NCBI GenBank assembly: GCA_950097015.1 | Contig: CATNEN010000035.1 | Coordinates: 932,001-996,000 of the forward strand | Direction: 5' to 3' | DNA length: 64,000 nucleotides | Source of the DNA: Macrostomum hystrix | Lineage: Eukaryota; Platyhelminthes; Macrostomidae | Shown: positions 1 through 8,543 of the stretch, piece after piece | Layout: every line of letters begins with the position of its first letter | Position numbering within the stretch: the stretch's first letter is position 1 | Translations under genes and position numbers: made by a program | The notes under the pieces: generated by a model | Databases searched by the model: none | Seen by the model: the letters and a program-made list of their open reading frames with translations, nothing else | What the model was told of the DNA's origin: nothing

Positions 1-125
1 ATAATGACAACTCGAACACTTTAAATTCTTGCACGTAATAGAAATATGACGGTTTCGTTTATTTATGACTGGTTTAAAGAAAAAAATTATGCTGGTTATA
101 CTAACTAACTTTTTGCGTTGCATGC

Positions 126-802
126 GTGGCCTTGCGCACTTTCCTTGCGCGAGACTTGAATATTGCTTATCGTGTGTTAGAACGCATTTCTGAAGTAGTA
201 TTCAAGGTACAGAAAGAGGAAGAAGGAGTCGTAGTAGGAAATTTGATGCTAGTACACCGCGATAATCTGACACCCGTGCCAAATTCAGTGAATGAGTTAG
301 ATGAATTAGTTAAGGGAAGCCAGCCAGATGTCAATAACGTAAGAATGTAGAAGTATAAAATAAGGGAAGCGAACAGACCACCAAGAGAAAGACTAGGACA
401 GAAGCAAGAATTAAGGGAAGCCAGTCCCGGAAGAAGAAGGAGCAACCATTAGTTGAGGAGTCATCATCTGAAGAGGAAAGAATAAGTTGGCATTGCAATG
501 ATCGTCATGAGCAGAGTGTAATCCAAGGTGAGCAGCTCGATATTGGAGCAGAAGTAGAAATTGGAGCGAGTGAATCAGAGCCCAGCGAAAGCGAAAGCGA
601 ATGCGAAGGAGAGAATGAGACCACAATCAATAGTGAGGAGGCATCCACCTCAGACGAAACCAGCGAAGAGGAGAACAATGAACAGAGGCCAGCTGAGCGC
701 CCGTACAATACTAGAAGGCAAGTCAGACCCCCCGCCAGGTATCAAGGCTATTTACAGAGGCTTATCACTGTATTCAATCTTTTGGGAACTATACAGATTT
801 AA
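126..802 (+). pseudogene. Ty3/gypsy integrase C-terminus, decayed
   Basis: The first part (about 150-350) encodes AYRVLERISEVVFKVQ followed by LVHRDNLTPVP. This matches the small beta-barrel C-terminal module of Ty3/gypsy integrases (the 'PY.v..k.s...y.vq ... vvh.d.L.p' pattern). A stop at 348-350 and a frame change interrupt it. Another frame (362-802) continues with a Lys/Arg-rich then Glu/Ser-rich tail and ends near YNTRRQVRPPARYQGY, a tail typical of LTR-retrotransposon Pol. The catalytic core is not present here, so only the 3' end of pol is seen. The fragment is non-functional. Its relation to the other integrase pieces at 6966-7170 and 8543-8740 is likely but unproved. Confidence 0.65.
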
Positions 803-1162
803 GAGAAGGGATGATTACGCAACAGGAATGAAAGCAAGCTCGCACGACGTCAAGGGATGACTATGGGAAATTCTCATAAGCCAATAGAAAACGAGAACCA
901 AGGAATTGTAGGCAAGCCGAATACAAGAACTAAGGGTCTTCCAAAAGAGCCAGTAAGATTTCAAGAAGCCTCCAGCCAACCAATTGGGAGTCGACAGCCC
1001 CTAGTTTTGTCATCTATATAAACAAGAACAGCAGGTGGGCAAATGTCAACTGTCCGTTCGTCTTGAACCTCCCCTATTAATTGTGTGTATTACATTCCAA
1101 TTGCCGTCATGGCCGAGCAAGACATATTAGACCCCGACAAATTCGATAGATTGTTATAAGCA
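803..1162 (+). other. Possible gypsy LTR/promoter region
   Basis: This stretch directly follows the pol tail. It contains a TATA-like tatata at 1015-1020 and, about 90 bases on, an ATG (1109) opening a 16-codon frame that stops at once. Such a spacing fits an LTR promoter and leader, but I could not find a second LTR copy in the window, nor clear TG...CA ends. The identification is therefore weak. Confidence 0.25.
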
Positions 1163-1640
1163 GTGACCATAGATCTATCCCCATTCAGCTCCAATGCTGA
1201 GAGTAACCCAGCAGAGCAAATTATAATAGTCTCTCAGGCAGAAGTCCCAGCAGAGAGTGAAATTGTGGAAATCATAGACGACCAAGAGAACGAAGCCCCA
1301 CTCCGGCAGCAAACGGCCCCCCGGCTAGCCAATGTAAGTAGCCGACTAGCTACTTACATCGGAGGACCGCACAAGAGGCCAGCATCGAGTTCGCGATTGC
1401 ACGTCCCGGTAGATCCCGGAAAACGCTGTAGGATCCTAGAGGACCAGGCGGAGATGGAGGTACCAACCTCTGAATCAGTGCTCAGCCGTCAACCGGTGGG
1501 CTCTAAACCCTCAATATCAATCGCCATCCCAGAGGCTTCAGTTCCGAAACACCGGTCAAATCGAACGTATTGTAGGCCTATAGCGCCAAAACCAGCACCA
1601 GCCCCGCAGCCGGCTGTTAAGGAAGGCAGACCGCGATATG
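1163..1640 (+). pseudogene. Open Pro/Ser-rich frame of unknown origin
   Basis: This open frame has no recognised domain. It is acidic at its start and Pro/Arg-rich near 1580-1640, where it runs without a stop into the RLE-element frame. It lacks an ATG start in frame. It may be the N-terminal or linker part of the RLE element's polyprotein, or gag remnant of the preceding LTR element. I cannot decide between these. Confidence 0.3.
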
Positions 1641-1739
1641 CTCGCATTCAATCAAGACCGCCGCGGCAGCCCTCACAGCCGCAGCAATCACTGTCGCAAC
1701 CCTCGCAGACGAAGCTCGGCAACCCAAGGCGCAAACTGC

Positions 1740-2508
1740 AAGGGCATCAGAGAGCGGAGCTGGGCTACGACGAGCGCGCACGCCAAATCCTTCGCCGCAT
1801 TGTCTACCTTCCGACGCAGTCGTCGACAGACTACCTTTACGCCGACAGATGCCACGGCGGCCTTGGCTTGTCAACTGCGAAGGAGGAGGCAGCCGTCCAG
1901 AAGGTCACCGAGGCCGTCAGGCGACTCTGCTGCACTGACGCCGCGCTCAGAGAACTGGCCTGGGCCGAACTGCGCGGCCTCGTCCAACGCCGCCTACGGC
2001 TACGGGCTGCACCCGTCCGACCTCGCGACGTCGCCGACTTCCTAAATGGGGCACCACTTCCTCCCAGCGGGGAAACGGCCAGCTGGTGGTTCCAAGTCCG
2101 CCACGCCACCCGCGAAGTGCTCCACACGACCGGCTGCGCTTCACCATCAGCAACGACTGGATGGCCAGTCTGGAGTGGCGCGACCCGCTGTCAGGAACAA
2201 CTCAGCGTTGCGATGGAGCGGCAGCAACAACCCGAAGGCTTCACCAGGCGGTCAGGGCAGCGCACACAGCCGCCTGGCGGAGGTGCCACTCCGATTTGCC
2301 GATTTGCTACGACAGCCACGCACATCGGCAGCCACACCTGGCTGTTCAACAGCACCGGCATGCGCGCCTGTGACTGCGCGCTGCAGGCCTGCGCGAGCGT
2401 GACATCCGGCACCTCCAACGTCGACTGGCGCTTCACTGCATCCACTGGAGCCGCAACACGTGGGTGGAGCACTGCACCGGCGCGCCTCAAATCCACTGAT
2501 TTTGCGCC
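1740..2508 (+). mobile_element. RLE-type non-LTR retrotransposon, 3' half of ORF (decayed)
   Basis: At about 1770-2130 one frame encodes ARQILRRIVYLP, then YLYADRCHGGLGLST, then SWWFQVRHATREVL. This is the conserved thumb/post-RT region of R2/NeSL-superfamily elements (a '..R.wL.lP.....~ha....GGLGi' pattern). After a frame change near 2130, RLHQAVRAAHTAAWRR follows. A third frame then ends in LHCIHWSRNTWVEHCTGAP and stops at 2506-2508. That ending is the same C-terminus found again at 6300-6380. The RT palm and the zinc-finger/endonuclease motifs are missing or too decayed to see. The element is a dead copy with at least two frameshifts. Directly downstream lies U2 snRNA sequence, which suggests a U2-targeted lineage (compare Utopia elements). 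Confidence 0.6.
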
Positions 2509-2852
2509 GAACTCCGCCAGACTCTGCAAATCTCAGCCCCCTCCGTTTTACTATTACCTCTTTTGTTTTTCCTCCAGTCTTCCTTTTTGATTATCTTCGC
2601 TTTTTTAGAAGTTCAGGCACTCTGTTAGCATTCTGTTTTAATAGCATTTAACTGTTTTAACTGCTTAACTGTTTTAATTGCATGCATCTCAATGCTTCAC
2701 TGTTTTACGCATCCTGCGAACCCGTTTTTAGCTACTCTCAGTAGCATCTTTGGGCTCCTGGCCAATTTTACCGCTTATGCCGCAATCGTGTTTTAATACT
2801 TCAATATATTGCCTGACCGTCAGATACTCGGCTGACGGGCAGGGACTTTCGC
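2509..2852 (+). other. Presumed 3' UTR of the RLE element
   Basis: This T-rich, non-coding stretch lies between the element's stop codon and the start of the U2-like sequence at 2853. It contains short repeats of an aactgtttt type near 2640-2710. It has no poly(A) tail. It is presumed to be the element's 3' untranslated region because it ends exactly where recognisable U2 sequence begins. Confidence 0.4.
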
Positions 2853-2924
2853 TCTGTTCTTTTGAGATTCATACCTCAAACGTAGACCATTGGTCTATTA
2901 CGTTATTAATCCAGTTTTTGTGGA
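2853..2924 (+). pseudogene. U2 snRNA internal fragment flanking the RLE element
   Basis: These 72 bases match the U2-like gene at 62646-62835 (minus strand) with two obvious mismatches. The match runs from just after the branch-site pairing region (tctgttct) through stem IIa, stem IIb (gtagacc / ggtcta arms) to the Sm-like site agtttttgtgg. The 5' end and stems III-IV are absent. The left edge coincides with the end of the RLE element's 3' region, as expected for an element inserted in a U2 gene in the same orientation. Confidence 0.7.
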
Positions 2925-3004
2925 CACCCTAATTGATCTTAGCCAATAAGGCCAAGAAACGACACCCTAATTGATCTCAACCAATGAGACTAAAAAACGG
3001 CACC
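2923..3004 (-). repeat. Two 38-bp tandem units resembling the U2 5' end
   Basis: Two successive 38-base units occupy 2923-2960 and 2961-2998. Each contains, on the minus strand, a variant of the U2 snRNA 5' end (ctcggcc..attggctaagatca). They adjoin the plus-strand U2 fragment but lie in the opposite orientation. A further partial, plus-strand match (ttttcggcctgattggct) follows at 3005-3022. Confidence 0.55.
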
Positions 3005-3405
3005 TTTTCGGCCTGATTGGCTTCTCTGCACAGACCTCTGCCAGTTTTTTATCTGAATAGCGATCTCTCACGCGCACTTTGCTCACGTACATCTGAGCCC
3101 TAGCCCAACTCAACTCCTGCGTTCTCTAATAGCTATTTTATTCTCACACACCTGTGGCTTTTAGTTTAACTCCATACCCTTGTCCGGACTGTCTAACCGG
3201 TCTGCCACCCCGCGTGCAGAGACTACAAATCAGTAGTGAGCATAGATTTAGTTAGAGGTTTTATTTACATTTTTCTTTGTGATTTTGTTTATAGTTGTTT
3301 ATTAGCAATGAGCTAGCTACCTGCTCCTCAGACAAAGAAATGTGACCAACGCCCATCGATCGAGCACCGATATCGCCAAAATGACATCCAGGTAAACAAC
3401 TGCCT

Positions 3406-3725
3406 GTGAAACTCCAGGTGCAGACTGAACAACCTACTACGGAGGTCTTAACGACACCTGACTCAAGCCCTGCTCTGGCCTCTGGTCCATTCAGGCAGTC
3501 ATCTAGATCATCATCCACTCCTCCAGTTCTCCGACACGCCAACCGCAGATCATTGGAGCCAATTAAAGTAGACACTCCTGACGGTCTGGGAACTACCGAA
3601 AGACTGCTGCGTCCCGCTAGCAGCCAGATAGACGGTCCCTACAGCTGCCGGATCACCAAGCTGCCGAATCCGAAACGGATATGGAGGCGGATGCTAAAGC
3701 TATTGCTAGTTCAGCATATCCATAA
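3406..3725 (+). pseudogene. N-terminal Pro/Ser/Thr-rich part of AlkB-bearing ORF1
   Basis: A low-complexity frame begins at 3406 and shows no domain. A second frame in the same stretch (about 3645-3725, reading AAESETDMEADAKAIASSA) leads, across one stop, into the AlkB-like frame. I take this as the decayed N-terminal linker of the same protein. Its true start is not visible. Confidence 0.3.
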
Positions 3726-4330
3726 CTCACCTGTGACGTCACTGACGCGAAATTTAGCAACCACGAAGGTGACTGCCTAGTGAACTATTATCCTAAACTC
3801 CTAGCTGATCAAGCAGACCTACTGTACCAGCGACTAGTCCGTGATGTCCTGCCGCTCGCCTTTAGACATCGCCCACAAGAACAGCGGCTTGTCTACTGGA
3901 TTGGGCCACAATATACATACTCCAAAGTCCCACTTGTACAAAATGACCTTTGGCCTGAAGTGGTCAAGGACATCGCCAACAGTCTGAACAACGAAGCGAG
4001 GTTGAATCTACCGGATTTTAAAAGTTGCCTATTAAACTTATAGCAGTCTGCTGATGACAACATACCAATTATCATGCTGACAATGAGCCGGAGCTGGGCG
4101 AGGATCCGGTCATAACCACCATTTCACTTGGCGCACTCAGAAGCTTTATGATGAAGACCAAATCAGACCGTGTTCTATGGGGCTTCCCAGCACTGCCTGG
4201 ATCACTCATCGTCATGGCTGGTGCCTGCCAGCGTAAACTACTCCACTCGGTACCTGCAGTCACCGATCAGGAAGGTTTAAGAATCTCGCTGACCTTCAGG
4301 CGTACTGAAGCTATCACTAGGCCTCCAAAA
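3726..4330 (+). pseudogene. AlkB-like 2OG-Fe(II) dioxygenase, copy 1
   Basis: AlkB-family enzymes oxidatively demethylate alkylated bases in DNA or RNA, using Fe(II) and 2-oxoglutarate. This copy opens with DCLVNYYPKLLADQADLLYQ (the family's 'l.y.p.fl...ea..lf..L' start), then LVYWIGPQYTYSKVPL, then FKSCLLNL. A TAG (4041-4043) and a two-base insertion near 4070 break the frame. After them come GALRSFMMKTK, LPGSLIVMAGACQ, LLHSVP and RISLTFR. The layout is that of the ALKBH2/ALKBH3 type: HxD, then H, then RxxLTFR. It is the longer copy at the N-terminal side but clearly dead. It is followed without a break by a Gln/Pro-rich linker and gag-like sequence, so it is part of a mobile-element ORF rather than a host repair gene. 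Confidence 0.75.
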
Positions 4331-5222
4331 GGACCGGCCATAAACAGCATGAGCCCAATCATCCAGCCAGCGACGACATCTGAGCGACCAGGCAGTGGTG
4401 GGGCGGACTCCGGCCCTGCCGCACCTGGCAGCTCTGGCAAGTCCAATCAACCAGCTCAGCAGCAACAGCGCCAAGTTCCGACGACCAAGCCCAAGACCTA
4501 TGCCAGCACTGCAGCCAGGCCGAGGAAGCCACCGGCTGCCGTCTGCCCAGCTGTTTTCGAGATGGACGGGCAAGGTGCACAAAACCACATTGGCTTCCTA
4601 CAATGGCTCTCCGCAAATTTTTCTGGCGCTGCCAGGGCCGTGAACACGAAGCCTCAGTCAGCCTAATATGGCTTCCTTAGTCTTTCCAGCCTCAGAGAGA
4701 GACCACAATGTCTTTCTCGATGGGCCTCTTCGCGAGCCGAACTTCCATGGCCTGCCAGTCAACCGTTGACAAGCCAGATCAAGGCAGCTAGATGCCAGGC
4801 GTGGTGTCGATGTGCCCATAATTGCCAGCAGGACTGCCACCGTCGTCGTCAAAGACGGTGACCTGGAAGTCAGACCTGCCGAGTTCTTGGACCTACTCAA
4901 AGCCGCATCGGCCTGAAGGTGTCAGTTGCCCAGAGAATTGTGTCCAAAACAACTGGCCAGCCTACAAGATTAATGCGCATTTTCGGCGATGACATCCAGA
5001 TTGCCACCAGCTGAAGCGAGATTAGCGCGCGTGCCAATGATTGCCGACCGAATTCGAGACCTCAACATCAGCTGGCTGGCCAAAGCTCGTGCTGCTCATC
5101 TGCACGACTTTGAGCTTGAACCGCCAATCCCAAGGGGGAACAAAAGACTTCCAATGCCGGTTTTAAATATCCTTTGGACCGTCCTAAAGCGAAGAGAAGC
5201 AAATAGGCAAGCCAATCCCTAG
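4331..5222 (+). pseudogene. Gag-like ORF1 region downstream of AlkB domain
   Basis: After the AlkB domain the frame runs through a Pro/Gln/Ser-rich linker to KTYASTAARPRKPP and ends at 4666. Fragments in other frames follow: VPIIASRTATVVVKDGDLEV near 4810-4875, then SVAQRIVSKTTGQPTRLMRIF near 4925-4990. The second motif resembles the RNA-binding part of ORF1 proteins of CR1/L2/Jockey-like non-LTR elements. No clear CCHC knuckle is seen. The region has several frameshifts. It shows that the AlkB domain sits N-terminal to a retrotransposon structural protein. Confidence 0.45.
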
Positions 5223-6119
5223 CGAATGGCAATGGGCATTGCTAATTTTTAATAAATCAATCTAATGATTATTGAACTCTTAACGTGATGCGGAATTGGA
5301 CTGGCAGGGTCTTGCAATGCTGAGCCAATACTGTCCCGTGCCCATAAACTAGCCAGAACCCTAAAAAATTTGTACTTTACCTTTCCAGTTCCGACCCATT
5401 GTTAGGTAAACTGCCAGACACCCACCACCCCGCCTATTTTCTATAGCCTACTCTTGCCAAAAAATGTGACCCCCCAGCGGCTCTAAGCCTATTCATTTTC
5501 TTTGTAAATCACTTAGAGAACCTCCTCCCCTGCCCTCTAAAGTGACAATTAGAACTGTACTTCAGACCCAATTATGATTCAGCAAAATAATAAATCAACA
5601 AGCCCAAGCCGATACACCAACCCTAATCTAGTTCAAACTTGAAATCTTTTCAAATTAAAACTAGAAAACTCTTCTCACCCCAATATCACCTACTTGCAGT
5701 AAGCTGGTAAGAAGCTTGCCAAATTTATAAATATTATAAATAAAAAATATTATAGCTTGATAAATGCATTTCTTTTTATTCTCAATGCCTACCAACACAT
5801 CCACATTGCATGCTTTTAGATTCTCCCTGTTTTATTTGATCCCTCTTTGTGACGGATCCCCTTCTTGATTTTATATTCCCATGCAATGCCAATATTTATT
5901 TTATTTTTAGATTCTCTAAATATTTTGTTACAATAAAATTCGCGAACTTAGCAAATAATGAATATTTTTAAATGCCGAAATAGACAAAGCAGCTGCGGTA
6001 GAGCACCTCACGCGGGGCAACTTTGCCCTATCGTGCAATCATCAATCATCATCGGCCTTAGTGGCTAAGATCATGTGGTGCCTTTGCACACAAATACGAG
6101 AGTCTAAATCGTTGGTTGG
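5223..6119 (+). other. AT-rich stretch without recognisable gene
   Basis: No coding frame, RNA gene or clear repeat was found. The bases become strongly A/T-rich after 5560. A short U2-5'-end-like piece (cggccttagtggctaagatca) sits at about 6053-6073, just before the second RLE fragment. Confidence 0.4.
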
Positions 6120-6380
6120 TTGTTTGTAATTAGAACTAGTGAAAATGAGTATCACGCAGGTATCACGAGGCAGCTGGCCGAATCCATGCCCAACGCCCTA
6201 GCAACGATCTGTGTTGGCGCCCTCGGTGCCTGGTCGCCGCATAACAACACCATCCTGCGCGCCACCGGCCCACGCGAGAGCACCATCCGCGAGCTTCAAT
6301 GCCATCTGGCGCTCCATTGCATCCATTGCAGCCGCAACACCTGGGTGGAGCACTGCTCTGGCTCGCCTCAGGTTTTCTAA
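6120..6380 (+). pseudogene. RLE-type non-LTR retrotransposon C-terminus, copy 2
   Basis: The frame encodes LAESMPNALATICVGALGAW, then ELQCHLALHCIHCSRNTWVE and HCSGSPQVF before a stop. The 'vGalG.w.p.n...L' block and the final 'C...s..~w..H..G' block are hallmarks of the C-terminal domain of R2/NeSL-superfamily elements. The last 65 bases are closely similar to 2430-2500, so both belong to one family. Everything upstream of the C-terminal domain is missing in this copy. Confidence 0.6.
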
Positions 6381-6463
6381 CTGGTGCGACTTCAGCCAGT
6401 CTGGCCCGTTCTGCATTGAACTTCGGCCGCGACTGTGCTATTCAATGCCTACGCAATATAGCC

Positions 6464-6516
6464 GATCTTAGCCAATAAGGCCGAGAAACGACACCCTAAT
6501 GCATCTCAGCCAATAA
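6464..6516 (-). repeat. U2-5'-end-like tandem units, second site
   Basis: On the minus strand this contains ctcggccttattggctaaga, matching the U2 5' end, followed at about 38 bases spacing by a more degenerate unit. It lies between the RLE C-terminus (ends 6380) and the second AlkB copy (begins about 6520). This repeats the order seen at 2500-3945. Confidence 0.55.
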
Positions 6517-6519
6517 TGC

Positions 6520-6960
6520 TGATGACCTTTGGCCTGAAGTGGTCAAGGACATCGCCAACAGTCTGAACAACGAAGCCGAGGTTGAATCTACCGGATTTCA
6601 ACAGTTGCCTATTAAACCTTTACCAGTCTGCTGACGACAATATACCTTATCATGCTGACAATGAGCCGGAGCTAGGCGAGGATCCGGTCATAACCACCAT
6701 CTCACTTGGCGCACTCAGAAGCTTTATGATGAAGACCAAATCAGACCGTGTTCTATGGGGCTTCCCAGCACTGCCTGGATCACTCATCGTCATGGCTGGT
6801 GCCTGCCAGCGTAAACTACTCCACTCGGTACCTGCAGTCACCGATCAGGAAGGTTTAAGAATCTCGCTGACCTTCAGGCGTACTGAAGTCATCACAAGGC
6901 CTCCAAAAGGACCGGCCATAGACAGCATGAGCCCAGTCGTCCAGCCAGCGGCGACATCTG
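6520..6960 (+). pseudogene. AlkB-like 2OG-Fe(II) dioxygenase, copy 2 (core intact)
   Basis: This copy begins abruptly inside the domain, at the position equal to 3943 in copy 1. A one-base insertion near 6572 shifts the frame. From about 6582 the reading frame is open through the whole catalytic core. Counting from 6582, the HxD motif is H24/D26 (YHADNE), the distal iron ligand is H81 (LLHSVP), and the 2OG-binding arginine pair is R93/R99 (RISLTFR). The nucleotide-recognition-side segment FNSCLLNLYQ precedes HxD, as in ALKBH2. All metal and co-substrate ligands are kept, but the N-terminal third is lost. At about 6960 it is fused to unrelated gypsy integrase sequence, so it is not expected to be active. 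Confidence 0.75.
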
Positions 6961-6965
6961 AGCGA

Positions 6966-7170
6966 CGTCAGCTCGGCACCGGCAATCTGTCAGACGACGT
7001 CGGCATGACCAGGATGAAAATTGTAGCTCGGACCATCGTCTGGTGGCCAGGGATGGATGTCGACATCGAGAACGTCGCCAGCAGCTGCTAGGCCTGCCAG
7101 TCCGTGAAGCTGCAGCCGGTGCTGGCCCCACTGCGCCCATGGGTCTGGCCGGACCAACCCTGCGACCGCC
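6966..7170 (+). pseudogene. Ty3/gypsy integrase zinc-binding region
   Basis: The sequence reads GMTRMKIVARTIVWWPGMDV, then a Cys-containing segment with an in-frame TAG at 7089-7091, then PLRPWVWPDQPCDR. This is the HHCC-domain end and linker of a Ty3/gypsy integrase ('GM.rm...ar..vWWPg.d.di...v..C..CQ'). It is cut at 7170 by insertion of a non-LTR element and resumes at 8543. Confidence 0.75.
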
Positions 7171-7272
7171 CGCCTGACCGCCTTACCCGTCAAACGGAGC
7201 TCACTTAACGCGGGGACGGGTGTCACAGACGCGGTCTGTGCCAAATGCTACGGTACCCCAGATGTCGCCCCG

Positions 7273-7509
7273 ATGTCCGCACCCCCACCCGCCGGCGGGG
7301 TTTTGGGTGGGTGGCAGGCCAACCCCGACTGGTCTCGCCGCCGGCTTCTGTTGTCGGGGGATGTAGAGCCGAACCCTAGTCCGGTCCAAGCCGATATCCG
7401 CGTCCTGCAGTTGAATCTCAACGGGCTGCAGGCGCGACCGGCACTCGAACGGCTGCTGGAGGAGCACAAGATCGACATAGCCCTCCTGCAGGAGTCCAAC
7501 CTAACCTAG
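7273..7509 (+). pseudogene. ORF2 N-terminus: 2A-like motif plus start of AP endonuclease
   Basis: The frame begins MSAPPPAGG. It contains RRLLLSGDVEPNPSP (residues about 22-36), then IRVLQLNLNGL and IDIALLQESNL, the first strands of an AP-endonuclease (exonuclease III-like) domain. The 2A consensus ends in NPGP, where the ribosome skips the Gly-Pro bond. Here Gly is Ser (codon agt), a one-base change, so skipping is probably lost. The frame is also open upstream of the ATG (from about 7160, including VCAKCYG), so the motif may have sat between two proteins. A TAG ends the frame at 7507-7509. Confidence 0.65.
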
Positions 7510-7589
7510 AATGAGTCCACACCGAAGTTCCGCGGCTACACAGACCATCGCTGCGACCGGGTCTGGTGCCAGCAGTATCACTTCGACCG

Positions 7590-7899
7590 CGAGGCCCTGC
7601 TGGTGAGTACCCACCCCGTTGAGAACACCGAGGCCTTCCGGAACACTGTTCAGCTCCAGGTCGGCGGGCAGACGATTAGTTGCCGGAAGGAGGTGCGCAT
7701 CCTGGGGGTGTCCGTTGACTCCCAGGTCACCTTCGCCGAGCAGGCCCGCCGCGCGCTGGCTGCCATGCGGAGCCGTCTCATCGCCCTGCGAGCCGTGGCT
7801 TCCCGCCGGTGGGGAGCCGACGCGGAAATGCTTCATCGGCTCTTCATCGCCAGGGCCGCCCTCCGTCGCCAGGGACGGGCTGCCGAATTGGCCGAGTAA
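7590..7899 (+). pseudogene. Non-LTR ORF2 post-RT (thumb) fragment
   Basis: The frame reads LLVSTHPVENTEAF, then EVRILGVSVDSQVTF and AMRSRLIALRAVA, then AEMLHRLFIARA. This is the region just after the RT catalytic site in CR1/L2/Jockey-type elements ('kt....f......v.ilGv..d...tf......R..~Lr.l'). The YADD-box region itself is missing. The frame ends at a TAA where an AT-rich insertion begins. Confidence 0.65.
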
Positions 7900-7902
7900 A
7901 AC

Positions 7903-8097
7903 ATTGGCCGAGGGAAACCATCACATAAAAGTAATGGTTTCCCGATGGATATTCAGATTGATATTCGATGAATCAAAATTCTATAAAATTAAACAAACTC
8001 GGAGTGTCGACACTTTATATTCTCCATACAGCAACCGAGATATGATACCGTGACAAATTTCTACCAAATTGGACTGGTAGTTTCGGAGATAATCACC
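7903..8097. repeat. AT-rich insertion inside the non-LTR element
   Basis: About 190 bases of AT-rich DNA interrupt the GC-rich element. Near its left edge is a perfect 10-base inverted repeat (7912-7921 and 7934-7943, gggaaaccat / atggtttccc) with a 12-base loop. No coding potential is seen. It could be a small MITE-like insertion, but its right end is not defined. Confidence 0.35.
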
Positions 8098-8159
8098 TGT
8101 ACGTGGTGCTCGCCATCTCTGTAATGTACCGGCTGGTACCGGCGGACCACCCCATAGGC

Positions 8160-8488
8160 TTTGCGGCGGAGCACAGCTCATCCACCGGCCAGACTGGCCG
8201 CGGGCGGCCGAGGTGGCGCTGTACCAGCTTCGGGCGAACCGTGCGCCCTTCCTGCAGGCCACCCGGCATCGCTGGGGCCGCGCCCCAACCGTTGCCTGCC
8301 CGCACTGCAATGCCCCCAAAGAGGACACCTGGCACTTCCTGTTCGACTGCCCCAGGTGGGCGGAGGAGCGCCGGATTCACCTCCCAGGGGCCATCAACCG
8401 TTCTATGTCCCCGCTGCAGGAGGACCCAGAAGGGGTGCGGACCTTCGTCGAGGTGTCGGGTGCGCTGGCGCGCCCACCGTATGCCTAG
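8160..8488 (+). pseudogene. Non-LTR ORF2 C-terminal zinc-knuckle region
   Basis: The frame reads PRAAEVALYQLRANRAPFL, then CPHCNAPKEDTWHFLFDCP, a Cx2C...Hx4C knuckle. This is the usual C-terminal end of APE-type non-LTR polymerases. It stops with TAG at 8486-8488, 16 bases before the dinucleotide tail. Confidence 0.7.
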
Positions 8489-8503
8489 CGAGGGATCCGA
8501 ACC

Positions 8504-8504
<1 letters not shown>

Positions 8505-8542
<38 letters not shown>
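8505..8542. repeat. (AC)19 microsatellite tail of the non-LTR element
   Basis: Nineteen pure AC dinucleotides sit exactly at the 3' junction between the element and the interrupted integrase. Confidence 0.9.

Positions 8543-8543
<1 letters not shown>

Larger units (their letters stand above)
7171..8542 (+). mobile_element. APE-type non-LTR retrotransposon with 2A-like start, nested in gypsy integrase
   Basis: The 1.37-kb insertion splits the integrase frame between PDQPCDR and LHVDFSGP. The six bases ACCGCC occur on both sides (7165-7170 and 8541-8546), a plausible target-site duplication. The element has an N-terminal 2A-like motif with the start of an APE endonuclease (7273-7509). It then has the post-RT region (7590-7899) and the C-terminal zinc-knuckle region (8160-8488), and ends in a (AC)19 tail. 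Nearly all of the endonuclease and the RT palm are missing, so this is a heavily deleted copy. GC content is much higher than in the flanking DNA. The microsatellite tail and short duplication fit CR1/L2/Rex1-like elements. Confidence 0.65.
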
